37,409 bases of DNA from Acidobacteriota bacterium (GCA_903970435.1 CAJCIS010000186.1:1-37409); one strand, 5' to 3'; counted from the stretch's first letter, positions 1 through 9,125 are shown. Numbers and translations are program-made. The notes: generated by a model from the letters alone, not told the origin.

Positions 1-483
1 CGCCAGCCACCCCGGCAATCACGGCGGGCAACGGGAGATCCGGCCGCAAGCGTCCCGATGGCCGCCAAGATGCTCCCGGGAGGACGGCGAGCGGTCCCCC
101 GGCGACAAGACTGCTGACCAGCACCGGGTTTATCGACTGCACCTTCGCCAAGGCCAGCGTTATCGGCCTACCTGTCGCTCGGGAGGGTGCTTCACCGCCG
201 CGCAGCAGTCAGGCCGCCGGCAGGGTCGCGCCGGTCCGATTTCGTTCTGCCAAACCAGCAATTTTCATTGTTCTGTCATATTCTCGGTGCGCGCGCCGTA
301 TCGGATGATGCTATGGCGGAAGCGCGAGCGGCAGGCTTGAACCTCATAGGGATGGGGGAGGACGCAGCGCGCGAGCATTTCAGATGACGAGCGTGTACGA
401 GCGCACGGGAAATCTTCACTCGACAGGCTTTTGGGCCAGCGGCTAAACGCCCTTGCCGCAACGACGTTGGATTTGATCAAACA
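1..483. other. Left-edge region without a recognisable gene
   Basis: Frames 2 and 3 on the plus strand stay open for 250-340 bases from the window edge, but their translations are Arg/Pro/Ser-rich and resemble no family I recognise. No tRNA fold, riboswitch core or insertion-sequence end was seen. The last 100 bases must carry the promoter and leader of the porin gene at 484, but no clear Shine-Dalgarno sequence precedes its start. The stretch could hold the decayed tail of an upstream gene, which cannot be judged from this window. Confidence 0.4.
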
Positions 484-2235
484 ATGATGTGCCGGACCCG
501 ATCACAGTGGCTGCACCACACGGCATTGGCTGGATTTATGGTGGCTGGCGCGGTGATTCTGAGCGCGTCTGCGGCGCATGCCGATGCAGACGACAAGATC
601 ACCAAGCTTATTCAACTCCTGATCGAAAAGAAGATCCTCAATCCGCGCCAGGCGCGCGATTTGCTGCAGGAAACCAACGCGCCGGCCAAACCGAAGCGCG
701 CGCCTGTCGCTATTGCACCAGGCGAGGCGGCGGCGCCGGCGGCAAAGCCGGGCGAAATCCGCGTCACTTACGTTCCCGATTTCATTCGCAAGCAGATCGC
801 CGACCAGGTGCGCGCCCAGGTGATGACGCAAGCGCAGACCGAGGGCTGGGCCGCACCGGATGCGTTGCCGGAATGGACGAAGCGGTTCAAGCTCTATGGC
901 GACGTGCGCGCGCGCTACGAGCGCGACAGTTTCGCCGGCGGCAATTACAACAAGTTCGTCAATTTCGCCAACATCAATAATGGCAGCGCATTCGATGCCG
1001 AAAATTATGGCGCCGGCAGCGATTCGCAATCTCCGCCGCCGTTTCTCAACACCACCGAGGATCGTGACCGCCCGCGCGTGCGCGCCCGGCTCGGTGTGCT
1101 GGCAGACATCGATGACGGATGGACCGCGGAACTCCGCCTGACCACGGGTGCGGACAACGGGCCGGTGTCGCCGAACCAGACCATGGGATCGCCCGGCGAT
1201 TTTTCCAAATACAACGCCTATATCGACCGCGCGAACATTGCCTACGCGCCGTTCGACGGCATCAATCTCTACGCCGGGCGTGAGGCCAATCCGTTCTTCA
1301 CGACAGATCTGATCTTCTACAACGAACTGAATTTCGACGGCATTGCCGCCACCGTTGATGAGCCCGTCACCAGCGGGCTCCATGCCTTCGTCAACGGCGG
1401 CGTATTCCCCGTGCTGAACTCGGCCTTCGATTTTTCCACCAATTCGGATCAGAAGTTCGGCAGCGCCAACGCCTATCTTCTGGCGATACAAGGCGGCGCC
1501 GAATGGCAGGTGAGGCGCGATGTCGTCGCCGAGTTCGGCGTCGGCTTCTTCGACTTCAACGGCGTGCAGGGCGCCGTATCGCAGCCATGCGCGGTGCAAT
1601 TAGGCAATATCTACGCCTGCAGCACGGACGATACGCGCTTTCCGTTCCAGCAGTTCGGCAACACGGTCTATGCCATACGCAACATCGTGCCGGCGCCGGT
1701 TACCCCGACGAGCAGCGGCAATCCGCCAAACCCGCAATATTACGGCCTGGCCTCGCGTTTTGCCGTGCTGGAGGTCCATCCGCGCGTCGAAATCGACAGC
1801 TACATGCCGTTCCAGATTGCGATCAGCGGCGAATATCTGAAGAACCTGGCCTTCGACCGCGAAGCGATTCTCAACCACGGCCCGCCGAACGGGCCGATCG
1901 GGCCGCAGAACAACTTCGGCAGCAACGGCTACTACCAGGGCGGTGATACGGCCTACATGATACGCGGCGAATTCGGCCACCTGAAGATCGAGAAACGGTG
2001 GGACTGGAACGTGATGCTCGCCTACAAATATCTGGAAACGGATTCGACTCTGGATTCGATCAACGATTCCGACTTCCACCTGGGCGGCACGAACGCGAAG
2101 GGCTACATCCTCACGGGCAGCCTGGGCGTAGCCAAAAAGACCTTCGTATCGCTGCGCTGGTTCAGCTCGGAAGTCATTTCCGGCCCCAAGGACAGCAACA
2201 ACGTCTTCCAGCTAGACCTGCAATCAAGTTTCTGA
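484..2235 (+). CDS. Putative outer-membrane porin
   Basis: This 583-aa protein is predicted to form a beta-barrel channel in the outer membrane. Residues 1-33 are a classical signal peptide ending in AHA before Asp-Ala-Asp. The mature N-terminus (about 36-65) is a short amphipathic helix with a KITKLIQLLIEKK segment, as found in porins with a periplasmic coiled coil. From about residue 135 (KRFKLYGDVRARYERD) the sequence alternates polar and aromatic residues in long beta-strand patterns, and it ends in a C-terminal Phe, the usual outer-membrane insertion signal. It fits the 'putative porin' family of alphaproteobacteria. The substrate is unknown. It is monocistronic and is followed by an inverted-repeat element that separates it from the convergent LolA-like gene. 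The start could be either of two adjacent ATG codons (484 or 487). Confidence 0.85.
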   Translation: MMCRTRSQWLHHTALAGFMVAGAVILSASAAHADADDKITKLIQLLIEKKILNPRQARDLLQETNAPAKPKRAPVAIAPGEAAAPAAKPGEIRVTYVPDFIRKQIADQVRAQVMTQAQTEGWAAPDALPEWTKRFKLYGDVRARYERDSFAGGNYNKFVNFANINNGSAFDAENYGAGSDSQSPPPFLNTTEDRDRPRVRARLGVLADIDDGWTAELRLTTGADNGPVSPNQTMGSPGDFSKYNAYIDRANIAYAPFDGINLYAGREANPFFTTDLIFYNELNFDGIAATVDEPVTSGLHAFVNGGVFPVLNSAFDFSTNSDQKFGSANAYLLAIQGGAEWQVRRDVVAEFGVGFFDFNGVQGAVSQPCAVQLGNIYACSTDDTRFPFQQFGNTVYAIRNIVPAPVTPTSSGNPPNPQYYGLASRFAVLEVHPRVEIDSYMPFQIAISGEYLKNLAFDREAILNHGPPNGPIGPQNNFGSNGYYQGGDTAYMIRGEFGHLKIEKRWDWNVMLAYKYLETDSTLDSINDSDFHLGGTNAKGYILTGSLGVAKKTFVSLRWFSSEVISGPKDSNNVFQLDLQSSF

Positions 2236-2252
2236 TCACGTGAGAAGCAAGC

Positions 2253-2357
2253 GGTTCTTTTTTGAAAAAACTTTTGCGGGTCTGGGCTGAGCCTATGCGG
2301 GAAAGGCCGAAGCCAAATCGATCAAAAGTTTTTTGCTTCTTTTTTTCAAAAAAGAAG
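2253..2357. repeat. AT-rich inverted-repeat element, copy A
   Basis: The left arm (2253-2276) is a shortened copy of the family arm, lacking about ten internal bases. The right arm (2333-2357) reads CAAAAGTTTTTTGCTTC and onward. The GC-rich core includes TCTGGGCTGAGCCT and GGAAAGGCCG. The element fills the gap between two convergent genes, where its hairpin and T-runs could act as a bidirectional terminator. Its core is almost the same as that of copy D near 14.95 kb. Confidence 0.8.
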
Positions 2358-2363
2358 TCCTTG

Positions 2364-3071
2364 CTATGACCCCGCCGCCGGCGGCGCAAAAAGCTGCGGA
2401 GTGATCGCAGGGTCGAGCCTGAGATCGCTGAGCGTCATCGTCAGGGTCCGGTGATAGGCATCGACAACGCTCACCGAGTCCAGGGCAAAGGGCTGGGTGC
2501 GGAACAGCAGGCGCAGCGCGCCCTGATCCGGGGCCGCGGTTTTCGCCAGGCTGATTTGCTCCAAACCGTCGCCGCGCTGCAGGCCGGTCACGGTCACCGC
2601 GCCGGAGAAGGCGATCTGCGGCGTCAGCAGCATGCCGAGCGGCGTGCGTGACAGCGCCACGCTCGTGGTGGAATGGGTGGCGCGGTCATAGACGATCAGG
2701 TGGCCGCGGTTCGCCACCATGACCCGCGCGTTGGCGCCCTGGTAGTCGATGCGCAAGTGCCCCGGCCGGTCGAGCCACAGCGTGCCCGCACCGGGGCCGA
2801 AATCGCCGCTCTGGACGAAGTGCGCTTCCAGGCGCGGCATGCGGTTGAGCGCGTCCTGGATACGCGCGATTTCCGGCGCGTCGGCGTCGCTGATGTCGGG
2901 CTTGGCCGTCATCCCGGCGCACCCCGACAGCAGGCCTGCCAGGAGAGTCGTTGCCAGCCAAGGCCTTCTCCCCTGAAGGACTGGCAAGGGCCCCGAAAGG
3001 CGGATGCCGGAACGATCCAAATTTATGTGCCGCTGTTCGTCAAGAAAGCAGGCCTTGCCGGTTTTCCGCAT
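2364..3071 (-). CDS. LolA-like outer-membrane lipoprotein carrier family protein
   Basis: This 235-aa protein belongs to the LolA fold family, which binds lipoprotein acyl chains in the periplasm or acts as a related lipid-binding protein. It has a hydrophobic segment ending in the lipobox LLSGC at about residues 47-51, so unlike classical soluble LolA it is probably itself a lipoprotein. The mature part shows the LolA pattern: an N-terminal helix (IARIQDALNRMPRLEAHFVQ), then GTLWLDRPGHLRIDY, the conserved strand that follows it, and DAYHRTLTMTLSDLR near the end. The ATG used lies only 3 bases after the stop of the upstream PEBP gene, which suggests translational coupling. That start, however, gives a long leader before the lipobox, so a later non-ATG start is possible. 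Confidence 0.75.
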   Translation of the reverse strand: MRKTGKACFLDEQRHINLDRSGIRLSGPLPVLQGRRPWLATTLLAGLLSGCAGMTAKPDISDADAPEIARIQDALNRMPRLEAHFVQSGDFGPGAGTLWLDRPGHLRIDYQGANARVMVANRGHLIVYDRATHSTTSVALSRTPLGMLLTPQIAFSGAVTVTGLQRGDGLEQISLAKTAAPDQGALRLLFRTQPFALDSVSVVDAYHRTLTMTLSDLRLDPAITPQLFAPPAAGS

Positions 3072-3074
3072 CGG

Positions 3075-3650
3075 TCAAAGCCGCTGGTAAATCCCGACGG
3101 TTCGCGTCACCGCCACAAGATTCTGCTTGAGCGTCTTGAGCAGCATGCCGCGTCCCGGCGGGCTGGGAAATTGCGGCATGACGTCGAACGCGAACAGTTG
3201 GAACGCGTACCGGTGCGGTCCATGCCCGGGGATGGGGCCGGGCGCCAGCCAGCCGGCGCGTGCCACCGAGTTCCGCCCGGCCTTGAAGCCCAGAGGAGAC
3301 TGGCGGGTCTGGCGCATGGCGACGCCGCCTTCTGGAATGCCGGAGAGAGTCGGCGGCATGGAGTGCAGCAAGGCGTGCACCAGCGGCCGGGGAAACGGCG
3401 CGTCCGCATCCTCCACGATCAGCGCCAGCGAGCGCGTACTGTCAGGCACGCCGTGCCAGTCGAGCGGCGGGAACAGGCTTTCGCCATCCTGCGTGTAGCG
3501 ATCGGGGATCGTGCCGCCGTCGCCGAAGGCGGGGCTGCTGATGACCATGCCGTTTGCGGCGACCTCGGAGCGGCTGCTGGCCAGCGCGCCCAGCCCAGGC
3601 CGCACCTGGCGGAGCATCTGACCGACTTTCCTGGCCCACTCGTTCGCCAT
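3075..3650 (-). CDS. YbhB/YbcL family (PEBP-like) protein
   Basis: The protein belongs to the phosphatidylethanolamine-binding / Raf-kinase-inhibitor-like family. Its bacterial members are small cytosolic or periplasmic proteins of uncertain function. Visible family signatures are the ligand-site motif DADAP after SLALIVE, and GPHRYAFQLFAFD toward the C-terminus. I chose the ATG at 3650 (191 aa) because GGAG lies 8 bases upstream. The frame stays open to an ATG at 3746, but that start has no ribosome binding site. The gene is followed 3 bases later by the LolA-like gene, so the two form a probable operon. The biochemical role is unknown. Confidence 0.75.
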   Translation of the reverse strand: MANEWARKVGQMLRQVRPGLGALASSRSEVAANGMVISSPAFGDGGTIPDRYTQDGESLFPPLDWHGVPDSTRSLALIVEDADAPFPRPLVHALLHSMPPTLSGIPEGGVAMRQTRQSPLGFKAGRNSVARAGWLAPGPIPGHGPHRYAFQLFAFDVMPQFPSPPGRGMLLKTLKQNLVAVTRTVGIYQRL

Positions 3651-3861
3651 GCCCTGCTCTCCGTCCGCGGCCGGTCCATGTCGCGACTGCGCGTGTTTCC
3701 ACCCGTCCAGGCCTGCGCGCAAGCCTGTCCTGACGCTCATGGGCATGGTTGCAACAGCGGTTGACGCGTCTAGGCCGCTCAGCCCATCCGGCGATGCCGA
3801 GGCCAGAGGGACAGAAGGTTCTTGCTGCGTTTTTGCAAAAAAGCCGGCTCTTCTAAGCGGG

Positions 3862-4659
3862 TCAGCCGACCCCTTCAGCCTCCAGCGGCGCCAGGGAACC
3901 CGCCAGGAAAGGGATTTCCGCGGCCGTCACCAGACGCTCGAACGCCGGCCTGGCGAAGTGGAACCCTTGCACGAAGCGAATGCCGGCGTCCTGTACCACC
4001 GCCAGTTCCCGCGCCGTCTCGACGCCCTCAGCCACCAGCCGGGTGCCCAGGCTCCTGCACAGGGCGGCGATACCCGCAATGATCGTCCGCTTGACGGGGT
4101 CGGCATCGCAGTTTTCGATCAGCGCCCGGTCGAGCTTGACGATGTCCGGCTGCAAAGCCGCCAGCCGGGATAGGCCGGAATAGCCGGTGCCGAAATCGTC
4201 CAGTGCCACGAGAAACCCCTGCCTGCGGTATTCCGCCATGATGTGCTTCAGGTGCGGCATGTCCGCGAAATCCTCGCCTTCGACGATCTCGAAGGTCAGG
4301 CGGCTCTTGTCCAGCCCGCATCGTGCCGCGGCTTCCAGCGTCTCGCGTATGCAGGCACGTGGCTCATAGACCGCATTGGGAATGAAGTTGATGTTCAGGC
4401 GCGTATCCAGGCCCATTCTGGTCGCCAGCTCGATGGCTTTCACCCGGCACGCCTGATCAAAGCTGTACCGGTTTTCGCTGTTTACCTTGGCCAGGACCGC
4501 TTGGGCGGGATCACGATTGAGGCCGCGCACCAGCGCCTCATGCGAGTCGATGCGCCTGAGCGACAGGTCGACAACGGGCTGAAACGCCATGGTGAACTCA
4601 GGCGGCGGCAGCGCATCCTGGCACGCCCGGCAGCCTCGCATCTTGAAAACAGTCTGCAT
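3862..4659 (-). CDS. Stand-alone EAL-domain cyclic-di-GMP phosphodiesterase
   Basis: This 265-aa protein consists almost entirely of one EAL domain, which hydrolyses cyclic di-GMP to pGpG and so favours motility over biofilm. The catalytic set looks complete: the EAL motif (residues 41-43), Asn91 in LNINFIPNA, Glu124 in FEIVEGE, the metal-binding DDFGTGYSGL (Asp154-Asp155), Lys175 in DIVKLDR, and Glu211 in EGVET. The short N-terminus holds a CRAC segment (Cys10, Cys13) that might bind metal or sense redox, which is inference. The ATG at 4659 is preceded by AAGGG at a suitable distance. There is no receiver, PAS or BLUF domain, so any signal input must come through a partner or through transcription. 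Confidence 0.88.
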   Translation of the reverse strand: MQTVFKMRGCRACQDALPPPEFTMAFQPVVDLSLRRIDSHEALVRGLNRDPAQAVLAKVNSENRYSFDQACRVKAIELATRMGLDTRLNINFIPNAVYEPRACIRETLEAAARCGLDKSRLTFEIVEGEDFADMPHLKHIMAEYRRQGFLVALDDFGTGYSGLSRLAALQPDIVKLDRALIENCDADPVKRTIIAGIAALCRSLGTRLVAEGVETARELAVVQDAGIRFVQGFHFARPAFERLVTAAEIPFLAGSLAPLEAEGVG

Positions 4660-4718
4660 CCGCAAGCCCTTCCCAAGACCTTAGTATGAACGTCCTGGTT
4701 GCAGAAAAAAGCCCAAAA

Positions 4719-5540
4719 TCAACTGGCAGTTTTCACAAACTCGGCAAGTCGCTGAAATTCCGCTGCGCTCAGCGTCTCGGCACGCCGTTCAGCCTGGATA
4801 CCGGCGCGTTCGAGTAAAGCCTCGCCGCCCAGGGCCCGCAATGAACCGCGCAACATCTTGCGCCTCTGCCCGAATGCTGCCGCCGTCACCCGCTCCATGG
4901 CCGCGAACAGGGCGGCATCCGGCTGCTCCTGCCGCGGCACCAAACCCACCACGGCCGACATCACCTTGGGCGGCGGCGTAAAGGCGCCCGGGGGAATGCG
5001 CATGAGCAGCGACGTCACGCAGGTCCACTGCACAAGAACCGACAGGCGCCCGTAATGGGTGCTGTCGACGGGTGCTGCTATCCGCTCCGCCACCTCAAGC
5101 TGAAACATCAGCGTCAGACGTTCCCAGGCGGCGGCCTGCCTGAGCCAGCCGACGAGCAAGGGGGTCGCCACGTTATAGGGAAGATTGGCGACAATCTGCC
5201 TCGGCTTTGGCACCAGCGCCGTCAGGTCGAGCGACAGCGCATCAGCCTCCACCACACGCAAGCGATCCGGACTTTGCAACGCCAGCGCCCGGCAGGCCCC
5301 CGCCGCACGCGGGTCCAGTTCGATGGCGACGATTTCCGACACCGGCGTTTCGAGCAGCGCACGGGTGAGCCCGCCTGGGCCGGGCCCTACCTCCACGACA
5401 TGCCGTCCCGCCAAATCCCCCGCCTGCCTGGCAATCTTCGCCGTGAGGTTTTCGTCGAGCAGGAAGTGCTGCCCTAGCTTCCTTCTCGCATCCAGACCGT
5501 GCTGGGCGATTACCTCGCGGAGGGGTGGGAGGAAAGTCAA
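4719..5540 (-). CDS. rsmA: 16S rRNA dimethyladenosine transferase RsmA (KsgA)
   Basis: The enzyme dimethylates two adjacent adenosines in helix 45 of 16S rRNA, using S-adenosylmethionine, late in 30S subunit assembly. The 273-aa length is normal for the family. Visible motifs are KLGQHFLLDENL (residues 21-32), the SAM-binding VVEVGPGPGGLT (48-59), the acidic IELDPRA, and the catalytic NLPYNVATPLL (119 onward). The reading frame begins with TTG at 5540 and has no obvious Shine-Dalgarno sequence. The start lies only about 10 bases from an inverted-repeat element, so the element may have replaced the original leader. The gene lies downstream of hslU on the same strand. Confidence 0.93.
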   Translation of the reverse strand: MTFLPPLREVIAQHGLDARRKLGQHFLLDENLTAKIARQAGDLAGRHVVEVGPGPGGLTRALLETPVSEIVAIELDPRAAGACRALALQSPDRLRVVEADALSLDLTALVPKPRQIVANLPYNVATPLLVGWLRQAAAWERLTLMFQLEVAERIAAPVDSTHYGRLSVLVQWTCVTSLLMRIPPGAFTPPPKVMSAVVGLVPRQEQPDAALFAAMERVTAAAFGQRRKMLRGSLRALGGEALLERAGIQAERRAETLSAAEFQRLAEFVKTAS

Positions 5541-5550
5541 AAGAAAGCAC

Positions 5551-5655
5551 TTCTTTTTTGAAAAAAAGAAGCAAAAAACTTTTGATTATTATAGCTGCGG
5601 CCTCTCCGGTTAGCCTCAGCCCCAAGTTTTTTGGTTCTTTTTTTCAAAAAAGAAC
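5551..5655. repeat. AT-rich inverted-repeat element, copy B
   Basis: The left arm (5551-5584) and right arm (about 5624-5655) are near-perfect inverted copies. The core GCTGCGGCCTCTCCGG is the reverse complement of the core of copies A and D, so this copy is inserted the other way round. It fills the gap between hslU and the rsmA start, all on the minus strand. It probably forms a strong hairpin in the transcript. Confidence 0.85.
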
Positions 5656-5661
5656 CGCTTC

Positions 5662-6981
5662 CTACAAAATAAACCGGCTCAGATCGCCCTTGGCCGCCAA
5701 AGGCGCAACCTTATCGCGCACCAGCGCCGCATCGACGCGTATCGTCTCGCCGTTCCGGTCACTGGCGCTGAAACTGATTTCCTCCAGCAGCTTTTCCAGC
5801 ACCGTCGCCAGGCGCCTGGCGCCGATGTTCTCCACGCGATCGTTGATGTCCGCGGCAAGATCGGCCAGCGCGTCGATCGAATCGTCGGCGAACTCCAGCA
5901 CCACGCCCTCCGTCAGCATCAGCGCCGAATATTGCTTCAGCAGCGAATGCTCCGGCTCGGTCAATATCCGGCGCATGTCCTCACGCGAGAGCGGCGCCAG
6001 CTCCACCCGTATCGGCAAGCGGCCTTGCAGCTCAGGCAGCAAATCCGACGGTTTGGCCAGATGGAACGCGCCGGAGGCGATGAACAGGATGAAATCCGTC
6101 TTCACCGGCCCGTATTTCGTCGAGACCGTGGTGCCTTCGATCAGCGGCAGCAGATCGCGCTGCACGCCCTCGCGCGACACGTCGCCGCCGCGTATGCCGC
6201 CTTCGCCGGTGCGCGCGCAAACCTTGTCGATTTCATCAAGAAACACGATGCCGCTCTCTTCGGCGTGCTGGATGGCATCGCGAGTCAGGCGCTCATTATC
6301 CATCATGCGGTCCGCCTCCTCCCGCTCCAGCAGCGGACGCGCCTCGGACAATTTCAGGCGCTTCTGCTGCGTGCGGCCGCCCATCATGCCGCGCATCATT
6401 TCGCCCAGGTTGATCATCTGCCCCTGCGGCATGCCGGGCAGATCGATCTGGCTGATGCCGGAAGCACCCGTATCCGCCAGGCTCACTTCCACATCCTTGT
6501 CCTCGAGCTCACCCGCACGCAGCATCTTGCGGAACTTGCCCTTGGTGTCGGCCGTCGCCGTGCCGCCCACCAGCGCATCGACCAGCCGGTCCTCCGCCGC
6601 TGCCTCGGCGCGCGCCTGCACCTCGCGCCGGCCGCTCTCGCGCAGCATGTTGAGGCTGACTTCCACCAGGTCGCGCACGATGCTGTCCACATCCCTGCCG
6701 ACGTAGCCGACCTCGGTGAATTTGGTGGCCTCGACCTTCAGGAACGGCGCCTGGGCGAGTTTCGCCAGGCGCCTGGCAATCTCCGTCTTGCCGCAGCCGG
6801 TTGGGCCGATCATGAGGATGTTCTTCGGCATGACCTCCTCGCGCAGGGCGGGGCTCAGTTGGCTGCGACGCCAGCGGTTGCGCATGGCGATGGCGACGGC
6901 GCGCTTCGCATCCGCCTGGCCGACGATGAAGCGGTCGAGTTCGCCGACGATTTCACGCGGCGAGTAGGTCAGCACCTCCAT
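5662..6981 (-). CDS. hslU: ATP-dependent protease ATPase subunit HslU
   Basis: HslU is the AAA+ unfoldase ring that feeds substrates to the HslV peptidase. The 439-aa protein begins [20 protein letters not shown] and ends in LSRFIL, the conserved tail that docks on HslV. Walker A is GPTGCGKTE (residues 59-67), the pore loop is GYVG (92-95), and Walker B is IVFLDEID. The length matches the family. The frame is open further upstream, but the start at 6981 is clear because the hslV stop and hslU start overlap as TGATG. The family's intermediate domain is present, including a Met/Gly-rich stretch ([11 protein letters not shown]). Confidence 0.97.
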   Translation of the reverse strand: MEVLTYSPREIVGELDRFIVGQADAKRAVAIAMRNRWRRSQLSPALREEVMPKNILMIGPTGCGKTEIARRLAKLAQAPFLKVEATKFTEVGYVGRDVDSIVRDLVEVSLNMLRESGRREVQARAEAAAEDRLVDALVGGTATADTKGKFRKMLRAGELEDKDVEVSLADTGASGISQIDLPGMPQGQMINLGEMMRGMMGGRTQQKRLKLSEARPLLEREEADRMMDNERLTRDAIQHAEESGIVFLDEIDKVCARTGEGGIRGGDVSREGVQRDLLPLIEGTTVSTKYGPVKTDFILFIASGAFHLAKPSDLLPELQGRLPIRVELAPLSREDMRRILTEPEHSLLKQYSALMLTEGVVLEFADDSIDALADLAADINDRVENIGARRLATVLEKLLEEISFSASDRNGETIRVDAALVRDKVAPLAAKGDLSRFIL

Positions 6982-7544
6982 CACAGCGTCTCCACGATGA
7001 GGGCGTGGTTGGTATAGACGCAGATGTCCGCCGCTATCGTCATGGCGCGCCGGGCGATCGACTCCGCGGTCATGCCATCGACGCCGATCAGCGCCCGCGC
7101 GGCGGCAAGCGCGTAATTGCCGCCGGAGCCAATGGCGATGATGCCATCCTCCGGCTCGAGCACATCCCCGTTGCCGGTCAGGGTAAAGCTGTGTGTGCGG
7201 TCGGCCACCGCCATCATGGCTTCCAGCCGGCGCAGATAGCGGTCGGTGCGCCAATCCTTGGCCAACTCCACGCAGGCGCGCTCGAGCTGGTTGGGGAAGC
7301 GCTCGAGCTTGGCCTCCAGCCGTTCGAGCAGGGTGAACGCGTCAGCCGTGGCGCCGGCGAAGCCGGTGATCACCCGGCCATCACCGATGCGCCTGACTTT
7401 GCGGGCGTTTCCCTTGACCACGGTCTGGCCCATGGTGACCTGGCCATCGCCTGCCATAGCCACGTCGCTGCCGTATCTGACGCAAACTATCGTGGTGCCG
7501 TGCCAGCCGACCGGATCGGCCTGGGTATCGTGGAGCGGGTGCAT
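6981..7544 (-). CDS. hslV: ATP-dependent protease proteolytic subunit HslV
   Basis: HslV is the proteasome-like peptidase of the HslVU complex and degrades unfolded and regulatory proteins in the cytosol. The 187-aa protein carries the N-terminal Thr nucleophile at Thr17 in [10 protein letters not shown], which is exposed by removal of a short propeptide of the alphaproteobacterial type. Other family motifs are [27 protein letters not shown] and [15 protein letters not shown]. The start at 7544 gives a normal propeptide. The frame extends further upstream only into the inverted-repeat element, which encodes a meaningless [11 protein letters not shown] segment. The gene is translationally coupled to hslU. 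Confidence 0.96.
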   Translation of the reverse strand: MHPLHDTQADPVGWHGTTIVCVRYGSDVAMAGDGQVTMGQTVVKGNARKVRRIGDGRVITGFAGATADAFTLLERLEAKLERFPNQLERACVELAKDWRTDRYLRRLEAMMAVADRTHSFTLTGNGDVLEPEDGIIAIGSGGNYALAAARALIGVDGMTAESIARRAMTIAADICVYTNHALIVETL

Positions 7545-7588
7545 GACGGCGTCAGATTGGGTTGGCGGCGCGCGTGTGCAAGAAAGCC

Positions 7589-7700
7589 TTCTTTTTTGAA
7601 AAAAAGAAGCAAAAAACTTTTGGATAGTTGGCTGCGGCCCTTCCGGATAGAGCGAGGCCAATGTGCAAAAGCTTTTTGGTTCTTTTTTTCAAAAAAGAAC
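7589..7700. repeat. AT-rich inverted-repeat element, copy C
   Basis: The left arm starts with TTCTTTTTTGAAAAAAAG at 7589. The right arm (about 7666-7700) reads CAAAAGCTTTTTGGTTC and onward. The core (GGCTGCGGCCCTTCCGGATAG) has the same orientation as copy B. The element lies between hslV and the upstream GGDEF-EAL gene, both on the minus strand, so it may terminate or attenuate read-through. Confidence 0.85.
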
Positions 7701-7715
7701 CGCTTGCCTTAATAC

Positions 7716-9125
7716 TCAGGCAGCGCGGCTCTGCAGGCGTAACAGCTCGGTCACCGCAGGCGCCGGAATGGGCTCCGAGTAATAGTAGCCCTGGGCCGTG
7801 CGGCACCCGATGGCCAGAAGCTGGCTTGCGGTCTCCGCCGTCTCGATACCTTCGGCGGCCACCTCCACCCCGAGGCTTTGGCCGAGTGCCACCATGGCAT
7901 GGACACACGCAGCCGACCGCTGATCACGGTCCATGTCGATCACGAACCGCCGGTCGATCTTGATCTTGTCGAACGGCAGGGTGCGCAGATGGAAGATGCT
8001 TGAACTGCCGACGCCGAAATTGTCCAGGGTAACGCGCGTGCCCTGGGCCTGCAGCGCGCTCATCACTTCGCGCGCGACATCCAGATCCTGCACCAGCGCG
8101 CTTTCCGTCACTTCCAGCTCGATGCGGCTCGGGTCGATCGCATCGGCCCCGATGGAGGCCGGGCTTTGCACCAGGGCGATCAGGTCGCGCAACTGGCCAG
8201 GCGAGGCGTTGAAGGCAAAGGTCAGGTGGTCCGGCCAGTGGCGCGAGTCACGCGAGAGCTGACGGAACAGGCTCTGGCTGATGGCGCCTGCCAGGCCCAG
8301 CTCCTCGGCCAGAGGAATGAACACGTCTGGCGTGAGCAGGCCGCGTTCCGGGTGCCGCCAGCGCACCAGGATTTCCATGCCGACCACGGCCGTGCTGGCC
8401 AGGTTGACCACCGGCTGGTACCAAGGCTCCAGATGCTCGCGCCTGATCGCCTCGCGCAAATCCCGCGCGAGCGCGAACTTGGCGCGCTCCGCCGCTTCGC
8501 TGGCCGGGTCAAACCAGCCCCAGCTTTCGCCTGCCAGCCGAACCCGGTCGAGCGAGGAGGTCGCTGCCCTGATCAGCGACTCGGCGCCGGTGGCATGGTC
8601 CGGCGACCGCGCCAGGCCGATATTCACCCGCACGCTATGGCTCTGCCCACCCGCCATCAGCGGTTCTTCGAGCGCCCGCATCACCTTCAGCGCCGCGGCT
8701 TCCGCAACCTCGCGCCGGACCCCGGCTTCCAGAACCCAGCCGAACTCATCGGCGCCGACTCGCGCCAGCCGGCTCTTGTCCGGCGATAGGCTGCGCAGCC
8801 GGTCGGCGAAGGCCCGCAACAGCTCGTCGCCCACGCGCAGCCCATGCGTGCCGTTGAGCTGCTTGAAATTCTCGATGTCGATGAGCAGCACGGAGACCGG
8901 CGCACCGGTGCCGAGGAGCTTGGACACGCTTTCCGCAAAACCCTGCAGGTTGGTCAGGCCGGTCAGCGCATCCGCCCTGGCGAGCCGGAACGCCTCGGTC
9001 TGGGCACGGGCCATGGCCTTTCCATGCTGGCGCAACCGCGCGCCCTGCCAGACGAGAAGCAGCACGGCCGCAGCGGCTATCGCGCTGATCGCCATCATCT
9101 GGTTCGAAAGGCCAAAATCCACCAT
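7716..9125 (-). CDS. Membrane-anchored GGDEF-EAL protein with altered motifs
   Basis: This 469-aa protein has an N-terminal transmembrane helix (about residues 8-27), a GGDEF domain (about 45-205) and an EAL domain (about 215-460). The diguanylate cyclase signature reads GADEF (124-128) instead of GGDEF. In the phosphodiesterase domain the first motif is EIL (251-253), and the metal-binding DDFGTGYSSL is changed to LDNFGVGSSS, so the second Asp is Asn369. Other residues remain, including NASPGQL, the Glu in LEVTESAL, KIKIDR and EGIET. One or both activities may be lost, leaving a c-di-GMP-binding or scaffold role, which is inference. GGGG lies about 7 bases before the ATG. It is the second c-di-GMP protein within 5 kb. 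Confidence 0.88.
   Translation of the reverse strand: MVDFGLSNQMMAISAIAAAAVLLLVWQGARLRQHGKAMARAQTEAFRLARADALTGLTNLQGFAESVSKLLGTGAPVSVLLIDIENFKQLNGTHGLRVGDELLRAFADRLRSLSPDKSRLARVGADEFGWVLEAGVRREVAEAAALKVMRALEEPLMAGGQSHSVRVNIGLARSPDHATGAESLIRAATSSLDRVRLAGESWGWFDPASEAAERAKFALARDLREAIRREHLEPWYQPVVNLASTAVVGMEILVRWRHPERGLLTPDVFIPLAEELGLAGAISQSLFRQLSRDSRHWPDHLTFAFNASPGQLRDLIALVQSPASIGADAIDPSRIELEVTESALVQDLDVAREVMSALQAQGTRVTLDNFGVGSSSIFHLRTLPFDKIKIDRRFVIDMDRDQRSAACVHAMVALGQSLGVEVAAEGIETAETASQLLAIGCRTAQGYYYSEPIPAPAVTELLRLQSRAA

Noticed and set aside
502-1599. A 365-codon open frame on the minus strand
   Set aside because: It is antisense to the porin gene, its translation is rich in Arg/Val/Gly without any family pattern, and long shadow frames are expected in high-GC DNA.
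2673-3764. A 363-codon plus-strand frame
   Set aside because: It lies opposite the LolA-like and PEBP genes, which have clear motifs, and its own translation shows none.
3820-3860. A further copy of the AT-rich repeat
   Set aside because: Only a short TTTTTGCAAAAAAG palindrome with nearby GGTTCTTGC resembles the arm; too little remains to call a copy.
5525-6706. A 393-codon plus-strand Ser-rich frame
   Set aside because: It is antisense to hslU and begins inside a repeat element; the Ser/Arg richness is a reverse-strand artefact.
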